In this document: piece by piece, positions 47,736-56,523 of the stretch
Numbering within the stretch: the stretch's first letter is position 1
Layout of the letters: every line of letters starts with the position of its first letter
Origin: Psychrobacter piscatorii
Lineage (GTDB): Bacteria; Pseudomonadota; Gammaproteobacteria; Pseudomonadales; Moraxellaceae
Length of the DNA stretch: 61,431 bases
Assembly (NCBI RefSeq): GCF_904846415.1
Contig: NZ_CAJHAR010000022.1
Location: forward strand, 1 to 61,431
Direction: 5' to 3'
Translations under genes and position numbers: made by a program
The notes under the pieces: generated by a model
What the model was told of the DNA's origin: nothing
Seen by the model: the letters and a program-made list of their open reading frames with translations, nothing else
Database searches by the model: none

Positions 47736-47812
47736 GGCGGTTGTAGCTCAGTTGGTAGAGCCCCGGGTTGTGATCTCGGTTGTCGTGGGTTCGAGTCCCA
47801 TCAGTCGCCCCA
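47736..47812 (+). tRNA. tRNA-His(GTG)
   Basis: The anticodon loop TTGTGAT carries GTG. The 5' end has the extra G at position -1 pairing with C73, a tRNA-His hallmark, and CCA is encoded (47810-47812). The T arm reads GGGTTCGAGTCCC. Confidence 0.95.
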
Positions 47813-47876
47813 TTTTATTTTGCATTATCTGCATATAAATCCTATCTTTATACTAAATCTTATCTAATAAATAGCA

Positions 47877-47899
47877 CTCGCCACTGTTGGCGTTTTTTT
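47877..47899 (+). terminator. Terminator after tRNA-His
   Basis: CGCCA / TGGCG with a CTGT loop is followed by seven Ts. It ends the tRNA cluster. Confidence 0.85.
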
Positions 47900-48246
47900 G
47901 TGTCTGCTTGATTTCTATTTCCCTGTATTATCCTATAATATTAAACGGTTAAAGCTTTCTGAACCTTTAATTGTTTAGTGATTTACTGACTTCTTATTCA
48001 TATCAATTTTGCGATAGGTTTTTCTTCAAAAACCTAAACTGACTGTGTCTGCTCTACTATTGGTTAGTACTGCTTATGAGTGAATAGACATCATGTTTTA
48101 AATCGGGCATTATGCTTAGGTCTTGATGCGTCCTGCTGATGAAAACATCGTATTGGCTACACCGAAAAAATTTAAAGCATTTTGGATACACCCTCGCCTT
48201 TTTAAGATTTGTTGTTATTGACCCTGTATTATTGAGGAACTAATTG
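47900..48246. other. Region upstream of the AraC-family gene
   Basis: This is about 350 bp of AT-rich spacer, with no gene, integrase remnant or attachment-site repeat that I could see. It should hold the promoter of the AraC gene. GAGGAAC before the ATG is its ribosome site. Confidence 0.45.
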
Positions 48247-49182
48247 ATGGACGCATTGAGCGTATTGCTACAGAATGTGCACTTATTTGAGACCAAGTAT
48301 TATCGTTTGAATGGTGCTGGCAATTGGTCTTATTCTATGAGTAGAAAAGACACCATTTTATTTTACTTGGTGATGTCGGGTGGTTTTTGCATAGACGTTG
48401 GCAACGGCCTACGCGAAGCTCGTGCTGGTGATATGATTATGATCCCGAACGCGCACAAGCACGTAAGCTATGCACTCAATCATCATGGTGACGTGGCTGA
48501 ACCCCTTGATGAGTTACTGACCAATTGTCAAGATCGCACGCTTGAGATCGATGGCAATGGCGATCCTAATTCCTCATTGATTTTGATTGAATGTAAATAC
48601 GACAAAGAGATGATTAGCCCTCTACTATCTGTGCTACCACCGATATTGCCTGAGCTCAATGATGCTGCTGATGGTCGGTTCGAGGTGATTGATGTGGAGA
48701 TCAAGCTTTTGACCTTGGAGTCTGAGCGCGAACGCATGGGCAAAACGGCTGTGATCAATCATTGGGCAAGCATTATGATGATTGAATGTTTGCGCGTTTA
48801 TATTGAAAGCTTACCTGAGGCGACTGAGAGTTGGCTAAAGGCCATGAAAGATCCATTTTTGACCAAGGCACTAGCAGCGATGCACGAGGCGCCAAGTCAA
48901 AGCTGGACCATTCATAAGCTTGCAGAGGTGGCAGGTATGTCGCGCTCGAGCTTTGCCCAGCGCTTTAAAGATACGGTAGGGATGCCGCCGCTGACTTATT
49001 TGATTGATTACCGCTTGCGTTTGGCAGCACGCTATTTGCGCTTGCAGCAAAATAGTATCAGCCGTATCAGTGATATGGTGGGCTATGCGTCAGATTCAAC
49101 TTTTAGTCAGGCGTTCAAACGCGTTTATGGTGTCTCACCCAAAGCGTACCGTCAACAGTATCAACAGCAAAAGCTTGCATAA
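48247..49182 (+). CDS. AraC-family regulator with cupin-like sensor
   Basis: This is a transcription factor of 311 residues. The N-terminal half is a cupin_6-type beta domain (VMSGGFCIDVGNGLREARAGDMIMIPN). The C-terminal AraC helix-turn-helix pair starts near residue 208 (SQSWTIHKLAEVAGMSRSSFAQRFKDTVG). It ends with the signature DSTFSQAFKRVYGVSPKAYRQQ. The ligand and targets are unknown; a linked enzyme gene would be expected, but only an unknown protein follows. ATG 48247 is preferred over TTG 48244. Confidence 0.9.
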   Translation: MDALSVLLQNVHLFETKYYRLNGAGNWSYSMSRKDTILFYLVMSGGFCIDVGNGLREARAGDMIMIPNAHKHVSYALNHHGDVAEPLDELLTNCQDRTLEIDGNGDPNSSLILIECKYDKEMISPLLSVLPPILPELNDAADGRFEVIDVEIKLLTLESERERMGKTAVINHWASIMMIECLRVYIESLPEATESWLKAMKDPFLTKALAAMHEAPSQSWTIHKLAEVAGMSRSSFAQRFKDTVGMPPLTYLIDYRLRLAARYLRLQQNSISRISDMVGYASDSTFSQAFKRVYGVSPKAYRQQYQQQKLA

Positions 49183-49215
49183 GTTATTTTTTGACGTCCT
49201 CAGTGTTCATTTATT

Positions 49216-49256
49216 AAAAGCGTTAAGGCGACCAAGGTATCCTTAGCGCTTTTTTT
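49216..49256 (+). terminator. Terminator after the AraC-family gene
   Basis: The arms AAAAGCGTTAAGG and CCTTAGCGCTTTT pair with one mismatch around a 12-base loop. Seven Ts follow. Confidence 0.85.
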
Positions 49257-49470
49257 GATTGATAAATCTAGCATTTACATAGGTAAAATACTTGGCAATC
49301 AACTGGCGCTATTTTGGTTAGGTAAGGCTGACAATACGCTTGTGTTCAGGTACTATGGAATAATGAGTCGTCGAGGTGTAAGTGTTTATATTTGACGCAT
49401 AATATGTGACTATATGCCAGTGATATAAGAGGATCGAGACGATGTTTATTTTTGCTGCTGATGGTATGTT

Positions 49471-50526
49471 ATGACTGAACCGACCGCAAAACCAAGTACA
49501 GAAGCCAATAGCCACCAAGGTACTACTGCAACTGCTAAAAAAGAACAGAAATCTGATAAAGCTAATGCGCAAGATAACGTGCATACTGGCAAAACGGTAT
49601 CAGCTAATACGGCTGAGATGCCTGATAAAGCGGCATTATTAACATTATTTACTTTGTCAGATACCAAAGAGAGCATTGATGAAGTAGGGGCTAGCGAGCA
49701 GCTTGACACCGATACATCAACCATACAGCCTACCGCCAACGAGTCAAACGTAGCTGCGCAGCGTGTGGCTCTTTATCATACCCAGCATGAACGTACTCGA
49801 CTGCTATATATGGCATCCGCCAATACGCGCCCCACGTATTTAGTACAAACACTCAAATCACAATTTGCAGAATATCAGCAGTATTTGCTTGCTCAGCAGC
49901 TCGATAAGCGTGGTTTGATGGATACGGAAATGCTTGAACGACTCTGGCAGCAGCTGCACGTGGTCGATGATATTATTGCAGATATCGTCCATCATATGCC
50001 CGCTCAGCAGCCAGCAGGTTGGCAGCTTACCACGCAGGATGGGCGCAACCCGCTGTGTTTTGCCACTGTCGGTAAGCTAAAACATGGCAAGCCAATCCGC
50101 GATCAAGGCAGTCTCAACAGCTACGTGCTCGGTCACTTTGGCGTGAGCAGCTTTACCTATGATCGCGGTTATTATATCGGTCACGTGGTTGGGTATTTAT
50201 TCAGCTGTTATTTCTGCGCACACTTATCTATCAGTTATGGTGTGGCAGCGCTCGGTCAGCAAGTCGTTGCTGATTATGACTATGCTAGCCTTGAGACGCC
50301 GCATATGGTCAGGCTTTTACAAGGTCTGGATGGGTATTGTAAAAAACGTGTCTATCAGCTGGCAGTGATTTGTGCGCGCTTGAGTGTGTTTGCGAGTGAT
50401 AAACGCATTGAGAGAATGCTGATTGCTGAGGTTAATGATTTTGATAAAAAACTCCAGCAGCAGCATTTGGATGTCTTATTATTACAAGGCTTGATGCCTG
50501 ATAGTAACGACTCAACCCCGCTTTAA
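49471..50526 (+). CDS. Hypothetical protein
   Basis: I do not recognise this 351-residue protein. The first 90 residues are polar and low-complexity (Thr, Ala, Lys, Ser, Asp), probably disordered. From about residue 95 it is helical with a more conserved look: QHERTRLLYMASANTRPTYL, then LERLWQQLHVVDDIIADIVHHMP and a central beta-like stretch (GRNPLCFATVGKLKHGKPIR). A hydrophobic patch with Cys (VGYLFSCYFCAHLSISYG) follows. There is no signal peptide and no clear membrane span. Codon use resembles the neighbours. It lies between the AraC gene and gspF; whether it is linked to secretion is unknown. Confidence 0.75.
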   Translation: MTEPTAKPSTEANSHQGTTATAKKEQKSDKANAQDNVHTGKTVSANTAEMPDKAALLTLFTLSDTKESIDEVGASEQLDTDTSTIQPTANESNVAAQRVALYHTQHERTRLLYMASANTRPTYLVQTLKSQFAEYQQYLLAQQLDKRGLMDTEMLERLWQQLHVVDDIIADIVHHMPAQQPAGWQLTTQDGRNPLCFATVGKLKHGKPIRDQGSLNSYVLGHFGVSSFTYDRGYYIGHVVGYLFSCYFCAHLSISYGVAALGQQVVADYDYASLETPHMVRLLQGLDGYCKKRVYQLAVICARLSVFASDKRIERMLIAEVNDFDKKLQQQHLDVLLLQGLMPDSNDSTPL

Positions 50527-50610
50527 TAGATAGTTTTTATAGACATTGCCCTTTTTGTTAAGCCATACATCCAAACCCCTACCTGTGATTTTTTTAGGAT
50601 ATCTGCTGCT

Positions 50611-51813
50611 ATGCCCGCTTATCATTTTAAAGCGCTTGACGACCAAGGTAGTGTCCAAAAAGGCTTACTAGAAGGGGATTCTGCTCGGCAAGTTCGGCAG
50701 CAGCTGCGTGATAAGCAGTGGACACCAGTCGAAGTCAGTGCAGTCAATGACATACAAAGCCAAAACAAAAGCCGCTATAAAAAACCATCTGCTTATGAGC
50801 TTGCATTACTCACACGCCAGTTATCTGTGTTACTAGCGGCTGGTATTCCACTTGAAGAAACTTTGGCTGCTGTCGCTAAACAATCGCCAAAGACGCATAT
50901 CAAATCTCTGATGCTGGCGGTACGCTCACATGTCCTCGAAGGCTTAAGCTTAGCACGAGCATTACAACAAGCCGCGAGCTTCCCACCCTTATACATCGCG
51001 ACGATTGCCGCAGGCGAAAAATCTGGTCACTTAGATTTAATCCTTAATCAGCTAGCCGACTACACCGAAAACCGTTTTGCCCTCCAAAAGAAAATCCAAG
51101 GGGCGATGGTCTATCCGATTGTACTGATGGTTATGGCAATTGGTGTGATCATGGGGTTGATGAGTTTTGTGGTGCCCAAAATTGTCAAAGTCTTTGAGCA
51201 GTCTGAACAGGCCCTGCCATTAATTACTCAAGTCGTTCTGACGCTATCAAATATTATTACGCAGTGGTGGTGGCTAATGCTACTGGTATTGGCAGGTATT
51301 GCGTTTTTGTTTTATCGTTTTGCCCAAACGCAGGCTGGGAAATTGGCAATAGATAGTGTGGTGCTCAAGCTACCAATATTAGCCAGATTATCCAAGGGAT
51401 TGAATGCGGCGCGTTTTGCCAGTACGCTTGCGATCTTAGTACGCTCAGGGGTGCCGTTGATTGAGGCATTGCATATTGGTGCGGCAGTGACGACCAATTT
51501 GCATATTAAGCAAACGATTGTGACTGCCGCTGATAGGGTCACAGAAGGCTCAAGTTTATCCAGCCAACTCGAAAAATCCACTTACTTTCCGCCGATGATG
51601 GTACAAATGATCAAAAGCGGTGAGAATTCAGGCGAGCTTGAAAACATGCTCAGTCGTGCCGCCACGATGCAAGAAGCGGAAGCCACCAATTTTATTAGCA
51701 CCCTATTGTCGCTACTTGAGCCTTTGATGTTGGTCTTAATGGGCGTGGTGGTGATGATTATCGTGATGGCAGTGATGCTACCAATCGTTAATATGAATGA
51801 CTTGGCAGGCTAG
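50611..51813 (+). CDS. gspF: Type II secretion inner-membrane protein GspF
   Basis: GspF is the polytopic platform protein to which GspE docks. The 400-residue protein has the two T2SF domains (about residues 70-190 and 270-395), each with a long cytoplasmic helical bundle. Segments such as LTRQLSVLLAAGIPLEETL and ALQQAASFPPLYIATIAAGEKSGHL belong to the first, and FASTLAILVRSGVPLIEAL and MMVQMIKSGENSGELENML to the second. Three membrane helices are visible. The start is set by the MPAYHFKALDDQGSVQKG family N-terminus. It is separated from gspG by about 545 bp. Confidence 0.94.
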   Translation: MPAYHFKALDDQGSVQKGLLEGDSARQVRQQLRDKQWTPVEVSAVNDIQSQNKSRYKKPSAYELALLTRQLSVLLAAGIPLEETLAAVAKQSPKTHIKSLMLAVRSHVLEGLSLARALQQAASFPPLYIATIAAGEKSGHLDLILNQLADYTENRFALQKKIQGAMVYPIVLMVMAIGVIMGLMSFVVPKIVKVFEQSEQALPLITQVVLTLSNIITQWWWLMLLVLAGIAFLFYRFAQTQAGKLAIDSVVLKLPILARLSKGLNAARFASTLAILVRSGVPLIEALHIGAAVTTNLHIKQTIVTAADRVTEGSSLSSQLEKSTYFPPMMVQMIKSGENSGELENMLSRAATMQEAEATNFISTLLSLLEPLMLVLMGVVVMIIVMAVMLPIVNMNDLAG

Positions 51814-52358
51814 TCAATAGTTAACTGACTAGCTTACAAACAGCCGATATATTTTTCTCAAACTATCAACTATCTGCATTTTTATCCTCTCTTAATTACC
51901 TATCTTGCTAAACCCTACGTTAGCTTTCTTAAAATTTGCTTACTGTTGTATATTGTTGACTAAGCAAAATTTTTGCTATGGTAAACCTAAGCACCACGTT
52001 ATAGTGAAAGCGGGTCAAAACGATAGTGATAAATATCGATGGTCAGTTGGTGCTCTATGATTGTTTGCTGATGGTTACTTGGTATTGACTGTAATGACAA
52101 TCTGAGCACAGCGCTGGATAAAAATAAAACCATGGTTTATAGTGACAATGATTTAGGGTTTTATTGATAAGCCTCTAGACGCATGAGTGCTACTAGAACG
52201 CCACTTTTACTATTTACATAACTGTGATGACCAAAGCGATGACTATGACTGACACCCTTCAAGTAAATATTAGCCCAAAAAGTGCCAATACCAAAGATGA
52301 CAATTATAATATTCAAGCCCATGGTGGCATTGTAAATGACCATCAGATAGTCCATTCA
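51814..52358. other. Spacer between gspF and gspG
   Basis: This is about 545 bp. A hairpin with arms GCTAGTCA and TGACTAGC (51809-51816, 51826-51833) covers the gspF stop but has no T-tract. An open frame continues upstream of gspG to 52224, but its residues look random and not pseudopilin-like, so I treat it as non-coding. Confidence 0.45.
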
Positions 52359-52799
52359 ATGACACATCGCAGCTCGGTAGGCAAGTCTGGACAATCGGGA
52401 TTTACGCTTATTGAGATTATGGTCGTTATCGTTATCTTGGCTATTCTTGCAGGATTGGTCGTCCCAAAAGTAGTCGGACAAAGTGACAAAGCGCGTGTCA
52501 AAACTACTGAAACCGCGCTCGCTACTGTCTCTAACGCGTTAGATATGTATAAAGTCGACAATTCACGCTATCCGACGACAGCACAAGGTTTAGAAGCGCT
52601 TACTACACCGCCTGCGGATGCAAAAAACTATCCTGAAGGTGGCTATATTAAAGGTGGCTATCCAACGGATGGTTGGGAAAATGAGATGCAATATGTTGCG
52701 CCAGGTAGTGAAGGGCGACCTTATGACTTGTTTTCCTTAGGTGCAGATGGACAGCAAGGTGGTGAAGGTCAGGATGCGGATCTTTATGCTCAGCTATAA
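52359..52799 (+). CDS. gspG: Type II secretion major pseudopilin GspG
   Basis: GspG is the main subunit of the secretion pseudopilus. The prepilin peptidase site is SGQSG/FTLIEIMVVIVILAIL, with the conserved Glu at +5. The C-terminal calcium-site region DGWENEMQYVAPGSEGRPYDLFSLGADGQQGGEG is complete. Starting at ATG 52359 gives a 14-residue leader, typical of the family. The frame remains open to GTG 52224, so an extended leader cannot be excluded. A strong terminator follows. Confidence 0.93.
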   Translation: MTHRSSVGKSGQSGFTLIEIMVVIVILAILAGLVVPKVVGQSDKARVKTTETALATVSNALDMYKVDNSRYPTTAQGLEALTTPPADAKNYPEGGYIKGGYPTDGWENEMQYVAPGSEGRPYDLFSLGADGQQGGEGQDADLYAQL

Positions 52800-52883
52800 G
52801 ATTTAGCCTTGTCGGCATCTAGAAAGCCTATACCAATAAAATATCGTTAAATGCACTTGTTATCGTGCAATTAACGGCCTATC

Positions 52884-52920
52884 AATATCAACCAATAATT
52901 CTTTATTGGTTGATATTTTT
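52884..52920 (+). terminator. Terminator of gspG
   Basis: There is a perfect 15-pair AT-rich stem (52884-52898 with 52903-52917) and a four-base loop. The stem ends in a T-run. It lies 85 bp after the gspG stop. Confidence 0.85.
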
Positions 52921-53040
52921 TATCGATACGTAAAATAAATACCATCTGATATGAACCTGGTATTGAGGGTCAATAGTTTTATCAGTAGGTGTATGTTCGT
53001 ACTACCAGTCACTGCAAGCTAAAATCAAAGGTAATAACTT

Positions 53041-53607
53041 ATGTCAATAAAAATACCAACACTACAATCAGTCGCTATCAATAAACGCGCTACTAAGTTC
53101 CATGCGCTTGCACTTACTGTTGCAACCACTTCGTTGATGACAGCTTTATCAATGACATCAATTAGCGCACAGGCGGCAGGCTTGAACGATTTATTTAATA
53201 GTAGTAGCGCATCCCAATCAAAATTCTTACCAGTGGATGAAGCTTTTCAGGTGATCAGTAGCACCAAAGCGACATCTAAGGGCACGCGTTTATCCATCAC
53301 GTTTGATATCACGCCAGGACATTATGTCTATAAAGACCAGCTCGCGTTAAGCTTTCCAAAAGGGATAAATGCAACACCATTTACCTTTAATCAGGCACCA
53401 GTGTCCATTGATGATCCAACCTTTGGTAAAGTTCCAGTATTTACGCAAAGGAGTGTTGTTGCCACCACGATGCTGACGACCAATAATGGTAAAGGTGCAA
53501 AAAATGCTCCAATTATCATTGGTTGGCAAGGCTGTGCAAAAGCTGGGCTATGCTACCCACCTGAAAAGATCAAAACTAAAGTAAATATTGCTGCGACACG
53601 TAGATAA
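53041..53607 (+). CDS. Stand-alone DsbD alpha-domain protein
   Basis: This 188-residue exported protein is equivalent to only the N-terminal (DsbC-type, alpha) domain of DsbD. A signal peptide (LTVATTSLMTALSMTSISAQA) is followed by the alpha fold. The redox cysteines are Cys165 and Cys171 (GCAKAGLCYPPEK), the same spacing as E. coli DsbD Cys103/Cys109. It is highly similar along its length to the start of the next gene, so a tandem partial duplication is likely. It has no membrane or thioredoxin domain, so any reductant would have to come from another protein. 47 bp separate it from dsbD. Confidence 0.87.
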   Translation: MSIKIPTLQSVAINKRATKFHALALTVATTSLMTALSMTSISAQAAGLNDLFNSSSASQSKFLPVDEAFQVISSTKATSKGTRLSITFDITPGHYVYKDQLALSFPKGINATPFTFNQAPVSIDDPTFGKVPVFTQRSVVATTMLTTNNGKGAKNAPIIIGWQGCAKAGLCYPPEKIKTKVNIAATRR

Positions 53608-53654
53608 GTATTGAGAAGTTTGATTCAAATATCGGTAATAACAGGTAGCTATTC

Positions 53655-55829
53655 ATGCTCATGAAGACATCACAACAATCGCCATCATTGACTGCAAATA
53701 CACATGCAAAAAAATCGTATGTCCTAGCATTTGCGATTGCTAGCGGCTCGCTATTGACAGGGCTGTTAGCGACATCAACGACGGCGCAAGCAGCAGTATT
53801 GGGCGATCTATTTGGCAATAGTCAAAATACCGCGCAATCGAAATTTTTGCCAGTAGATGAAGCCTTTCAGGTTAGTAGCAGTAGTGCATCTACCAAGTCA
53901 GGTACGCGTCTATCTATTAATTTTGATATCACGCCTGAGCATTATGTCTATAAGAATCAAATCAAACTGACGCTACCTGCGGGCGTGACCGCGGCACCTT
54001 TTACCTTTAACCAAAAGCCATATTCAATCGACGATCCGACATTTGGTAAAGTATTGGTTTTTGATCAAGCTAGTATGGTCGCAAGTACCATTTTGACCAG
54101 TAACAACGGAAAAAGCATCGATGAGGCAGCAGTTGTCATTGGTTGGCAAGGTTGCGCCAAAGCCGGATTATGCTATCCCCCTGAAAAAATCAAAACCACG
54201 GTCAATATCAGAGCAGCATCATCACAGAGCGCGACAAGTAATGCCAACACTGAGGCAGAAAATGCGTCTGTTAACGAGACGACCGCGAGCGACAATCTGA
54301 CTGATGCGACAATATCTGCTGGGAATACTGAGACGACATCCACAACAACTGGTACCAGTAGCACCACGGCGCAAGCAGAACAAGCGCCGATGGATGATGA
54401 GGTTATGGATTATGATCTAATCGATGACAGTACTCTGGAGTATGACTCTTTAGATGGTAGCACTGCAACGACCACGATTTCTGGAGCAAATGCCAACGTA
54501 TCAATTGACGCGACCAATAGTGAGAATGTAAATTCTAACGACCTGATTGATGGTGATCCTTTTGGTTTGGCGTCGCATCCTTGGCTCGCATTGGTCTTAC
54601 TGTTTTTAGCAGGTCTCGGTTTGGCCTTGACGCCGTGCGTCCTACCGATGTTACCTATCGTTGCCAATATTGTCGCCCGCGAGCAAAACCCAACGGTCAA
54701 ACGCGGTGTTATCCTAACCACCAGTTACGCGATTGGTGTGGCGACTGCCTATGGTATTTTGGGCGCTGTGATTGCAGTATTTGGCGAGTCATTAGGTATT
54801 ATTGGCTGGTTGCAAAATCCTATTATTTTAATTAGCTTTGCGATTGTTTTCGTCTTGTTAGCCCTATACATGCTGGATGCTTTTACCATACGTTTACCGC
54901 AAGCACTCAGCCGAAAAATGCAAGGGCTTAGCCAAGCAGGTGATAGCAAGCTTGGTAGTACAGGTGGTAGTTTGATTGCTGGATTTTTATCTGCATTAGT
55001 CGTATCTCCTTGCGTCTCTGCGCCATTATTCGGTGCGCTACTGGCAGTCTCTACCATTGGTAGTCCGCTCTTGGGTTTCGCCGCCTTATTTATGCTGGGT
55101 TTTGGTTTGTCAGCACCGCTTATTTTAATCGGTGCCACTCAGGGCAAAATCATGCCAAAGGCAGGAGAATGGATGAACTGGGTCAAGCAGGGCTTTGCGC
55201 TACTATTATTCGCGGTGGCATTGCTATTAGTTGAGCGCGTGTTTATATCGCCAGTGATGCTTATGGTCTGGGCATTATGGTTTATGGTGGTGGCGACATG
55301 GGCGTGGAGCTGGCTCGGTAAAAGACGCATGTTAACCCAAGCCATGAGTCTGATCGCTGGTATTTGGGCTGCTTGTCTGATCGTGGGTGCGGCATTAGGG
55401 AATGATGATAGCCTGCATCCATTAGCCTCGCTAAGCGCTACGCCGACGATGGTGCAGTCAGCGACTGGTCAGCCGATGGGCAACGATAGTGCGGCGACAG
55501 ATAAAACGATCACCACACTTGCAGAGCTAGATACGATTGTTGCGGCAAATCCCAATGTCCTTGTCGATTTGACAGCAGATTGGTGTGTTGAGTGCCGTAT
55601 CATGGATAAAAACTTATTTCATAATCGCCCAGCACAGATGCAAGACTGGCAGTTGGTGAGACTTGATATCACGGATACTACTGAAGACTCCAAAGCCATT
55701 TTGTCACGCTACAAGCTGTTTGGCCCGCCAGCATTGCTTTATTATCAAGGTGGTCAACTCGTTAATCAGCAAGTGGGCGAAATAGGTCGCTTGGAGTTTG
55801 AGCAAACCTTAACGACGCTAAACAACTGA
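53655..55829 (+). CDS. dsbD: Thiol:disulfide interchange protein DsbD
   Basis: DsbD carries electrons from cytosolic thioredoxin to periplasmic DsbC, DsbG and CcmG. There is a signal peptide, then an alpha domain with Cys167/Cys173 (GCAKAGLCYPP). A low-complexity Thr/Ser/Asp/Asn linker (about residues 185-300) follows. The eight-helix beta domain has Cys328 (LTPCVLPML) and Cys453 (VSPCVSAPL). The C-terminal thioredoxin domain has C644VEC647. All six redox cysteines are present. At 724 residues it is longer than E. coli DsbD (565) because of the linker. It is downstream of the alpha-domain paralogue and probably cotranscribed. Confidence 0.95.
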   Translation: MLMKTSQQSPSLTANTHAKKSYVLAFAIASGSLLTGLLATSTTAQAAVLGDLFGNSQNTAQSKFLPVDEAFQVSSSSASTKSGTRLSINFDITPEHYVYKNQIKLTLPAGVTAAPFTFNQKPYSIDDPTFGKVLVFDQASMVASTILTSNNGKSIDEAAVVIGWQGCAKAGLCYPPEKIKTTVNIRAASSQSATSNANTEAENASVNETTASDNLTDATISAGNTETTSTTTGTSSTTAQAEQAPMDDEVMDYDLIDDSTLEYDSLDGSTATTTISGANANVSIDATNSENVNSNDLIDGDPFGLASHPWLALVLLFLAGLGLALTPCVLPMLPIVANIVAREQNPTVKRGVILTTSYAIGVATAYGILGAVIAVFGESLGIIGWLQNPIILISFAIVFVLLALYMLDAFTIRLPQALSRKMQGLSQAGDSKLGSTGGSLIAGFLSALVVSPCVSAPLFGALLAVSTIGSPLLGFAALFMLGFGLSAPLILIGATQGKIMPKAGEWMNWVKQGFALLLFAVALLLVERVFISPVMLMVWALWFMVVATWAWSWLGKRRMLTQAMSLIAGIWAACLIVGAALGNDDSLHPLASLSATPTMVQSATGQPMGNDSAATDKTITTLAELDTIVAANPNVLVDLTADWCVECRIMDKNLFHNRPAQMQDWQLVRLDITDTTEDSKAILSRYKLFGPPALLYYQGGQLVNQQVGEIGRLEFEQTLTTLNN

Positions 55830-55890
55830 TGGCTCACAACCCGTACTTAATAACCTGAGTAAGTCTTTTGCTAAGGCTTAATAATGAAAA

Positions 55891-55930
55891 AAAGCCAGCG
55901 TACGCCAATAATGGTACGCTGGCTTTTTTA
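55891..55930 (+). terminator. Terminator of dsbD
   Basis: There is a perfect 13-pair stem (AAAGCCAGCGTAC / GTACGCTGGCTTT) with a ten-base loop, followed by a T-run. It lies 60 bp after the dsbD stop and just outside the IS605 element. Confidence 0.93.
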
Positions 55931-56023
55931 ATGCCATTAAATTATTTTTATAATATCTTCTAAACGTTTGGTTTCACACACAATATGTCTCTTCGGCCAG
56001 ATTTAACATTTTACCGCAGAAAT

Positions 56024-56045
56024 CCCCTACCTCTAAGGTAGTGGG
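56024..56045 (+). repeat. Left-end hairpin of the IS605 element
   Basis: CCCCTACC / GGTAGTGGG form an eight-pair stem with a TCTAA loop and an unpaired T on the 3' side. Such bulged hairpins are the TnpA binding sites of this family. The same structure is at 57737-57758. Confidence 0.85.
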
Positions 56046-56127
56046 ATGAATGCGTTTGACCTTGCGTGATTATTATTATATGATAAATATCTAATTCAGT
56101 CTATTTATATAAAGGTATTATAATAAA

Positions 56128-56523
56128 ATGCTTTTAGACACTAATTATCATTCAGTCTTTCTGCTAAATTATCATCTAATTTTAGTAACTAAATACCGTA
56201 GACAGGTTTTTGATGACGAAGTATCGGACAGAGCAAAAGCTATCTTTGAGCGCATTGCACCCGATTATAAGATTGAGGTTGTTGAATGGAATCACGACAA
56301 AGATCATGTTCATATTTTATTCAAAGCACACCCCAAAACCGAAATTAGTAAATTCATTAATACCTATAAATCAGCAAGCAGTCGATTATTGAAAAAAGAA
56401 TTTCCTATGATTAAAACCAAGCTTTGGGAAGATAAGTTTTGGTCGCAATCATTCTGCCTAATCACGACTGGTGGTGCGCCTCTTGAGGTTATTAAACAAT
56501 ATATCGTTGACCAAGGTAAATAA
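56128..56523 (+). CDS. tnpA: IS200/IS605 transposase TnpA (Y1 HUH)
   Basis: TnpA cuts and rejoins single-stranded DNA at the element ends. The 131-residue protein has the HUH motif DHVHILF (His60, His62) and the nucleophile Tyr125 (IKQYIVDQ). The standard front half NYHLILVTKYRRQVF is present. It is full length with all catalytic residues. Its stop overlaps the tnpB start (TAATG), indicating coupled translation. AAAGG precedes the ATG. Confidence 0.95.
   Translation: MLLDTNYHSVFLLNYHLILVTKYRRQVFDDEVSDRAKAIFERIAPDYKIEVVEWNHDKDHVHILFKAHPKTEISKFINTYKSASSRLLKKEFPMIKTKLWEDKFWSQSFCLITTGGAPLEVIKQYIVDQGK

Noticed and set aside
51809..51833. Hairpin at the gspF stop as a terminator
   Set aside because: No T-tract follows on either strand.
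52224..52358. N-terminal extension of GspG
   Set aside because: Would give a leader of about 58 residues; family leaders are short and the residues look random. Kept only as a possibility.
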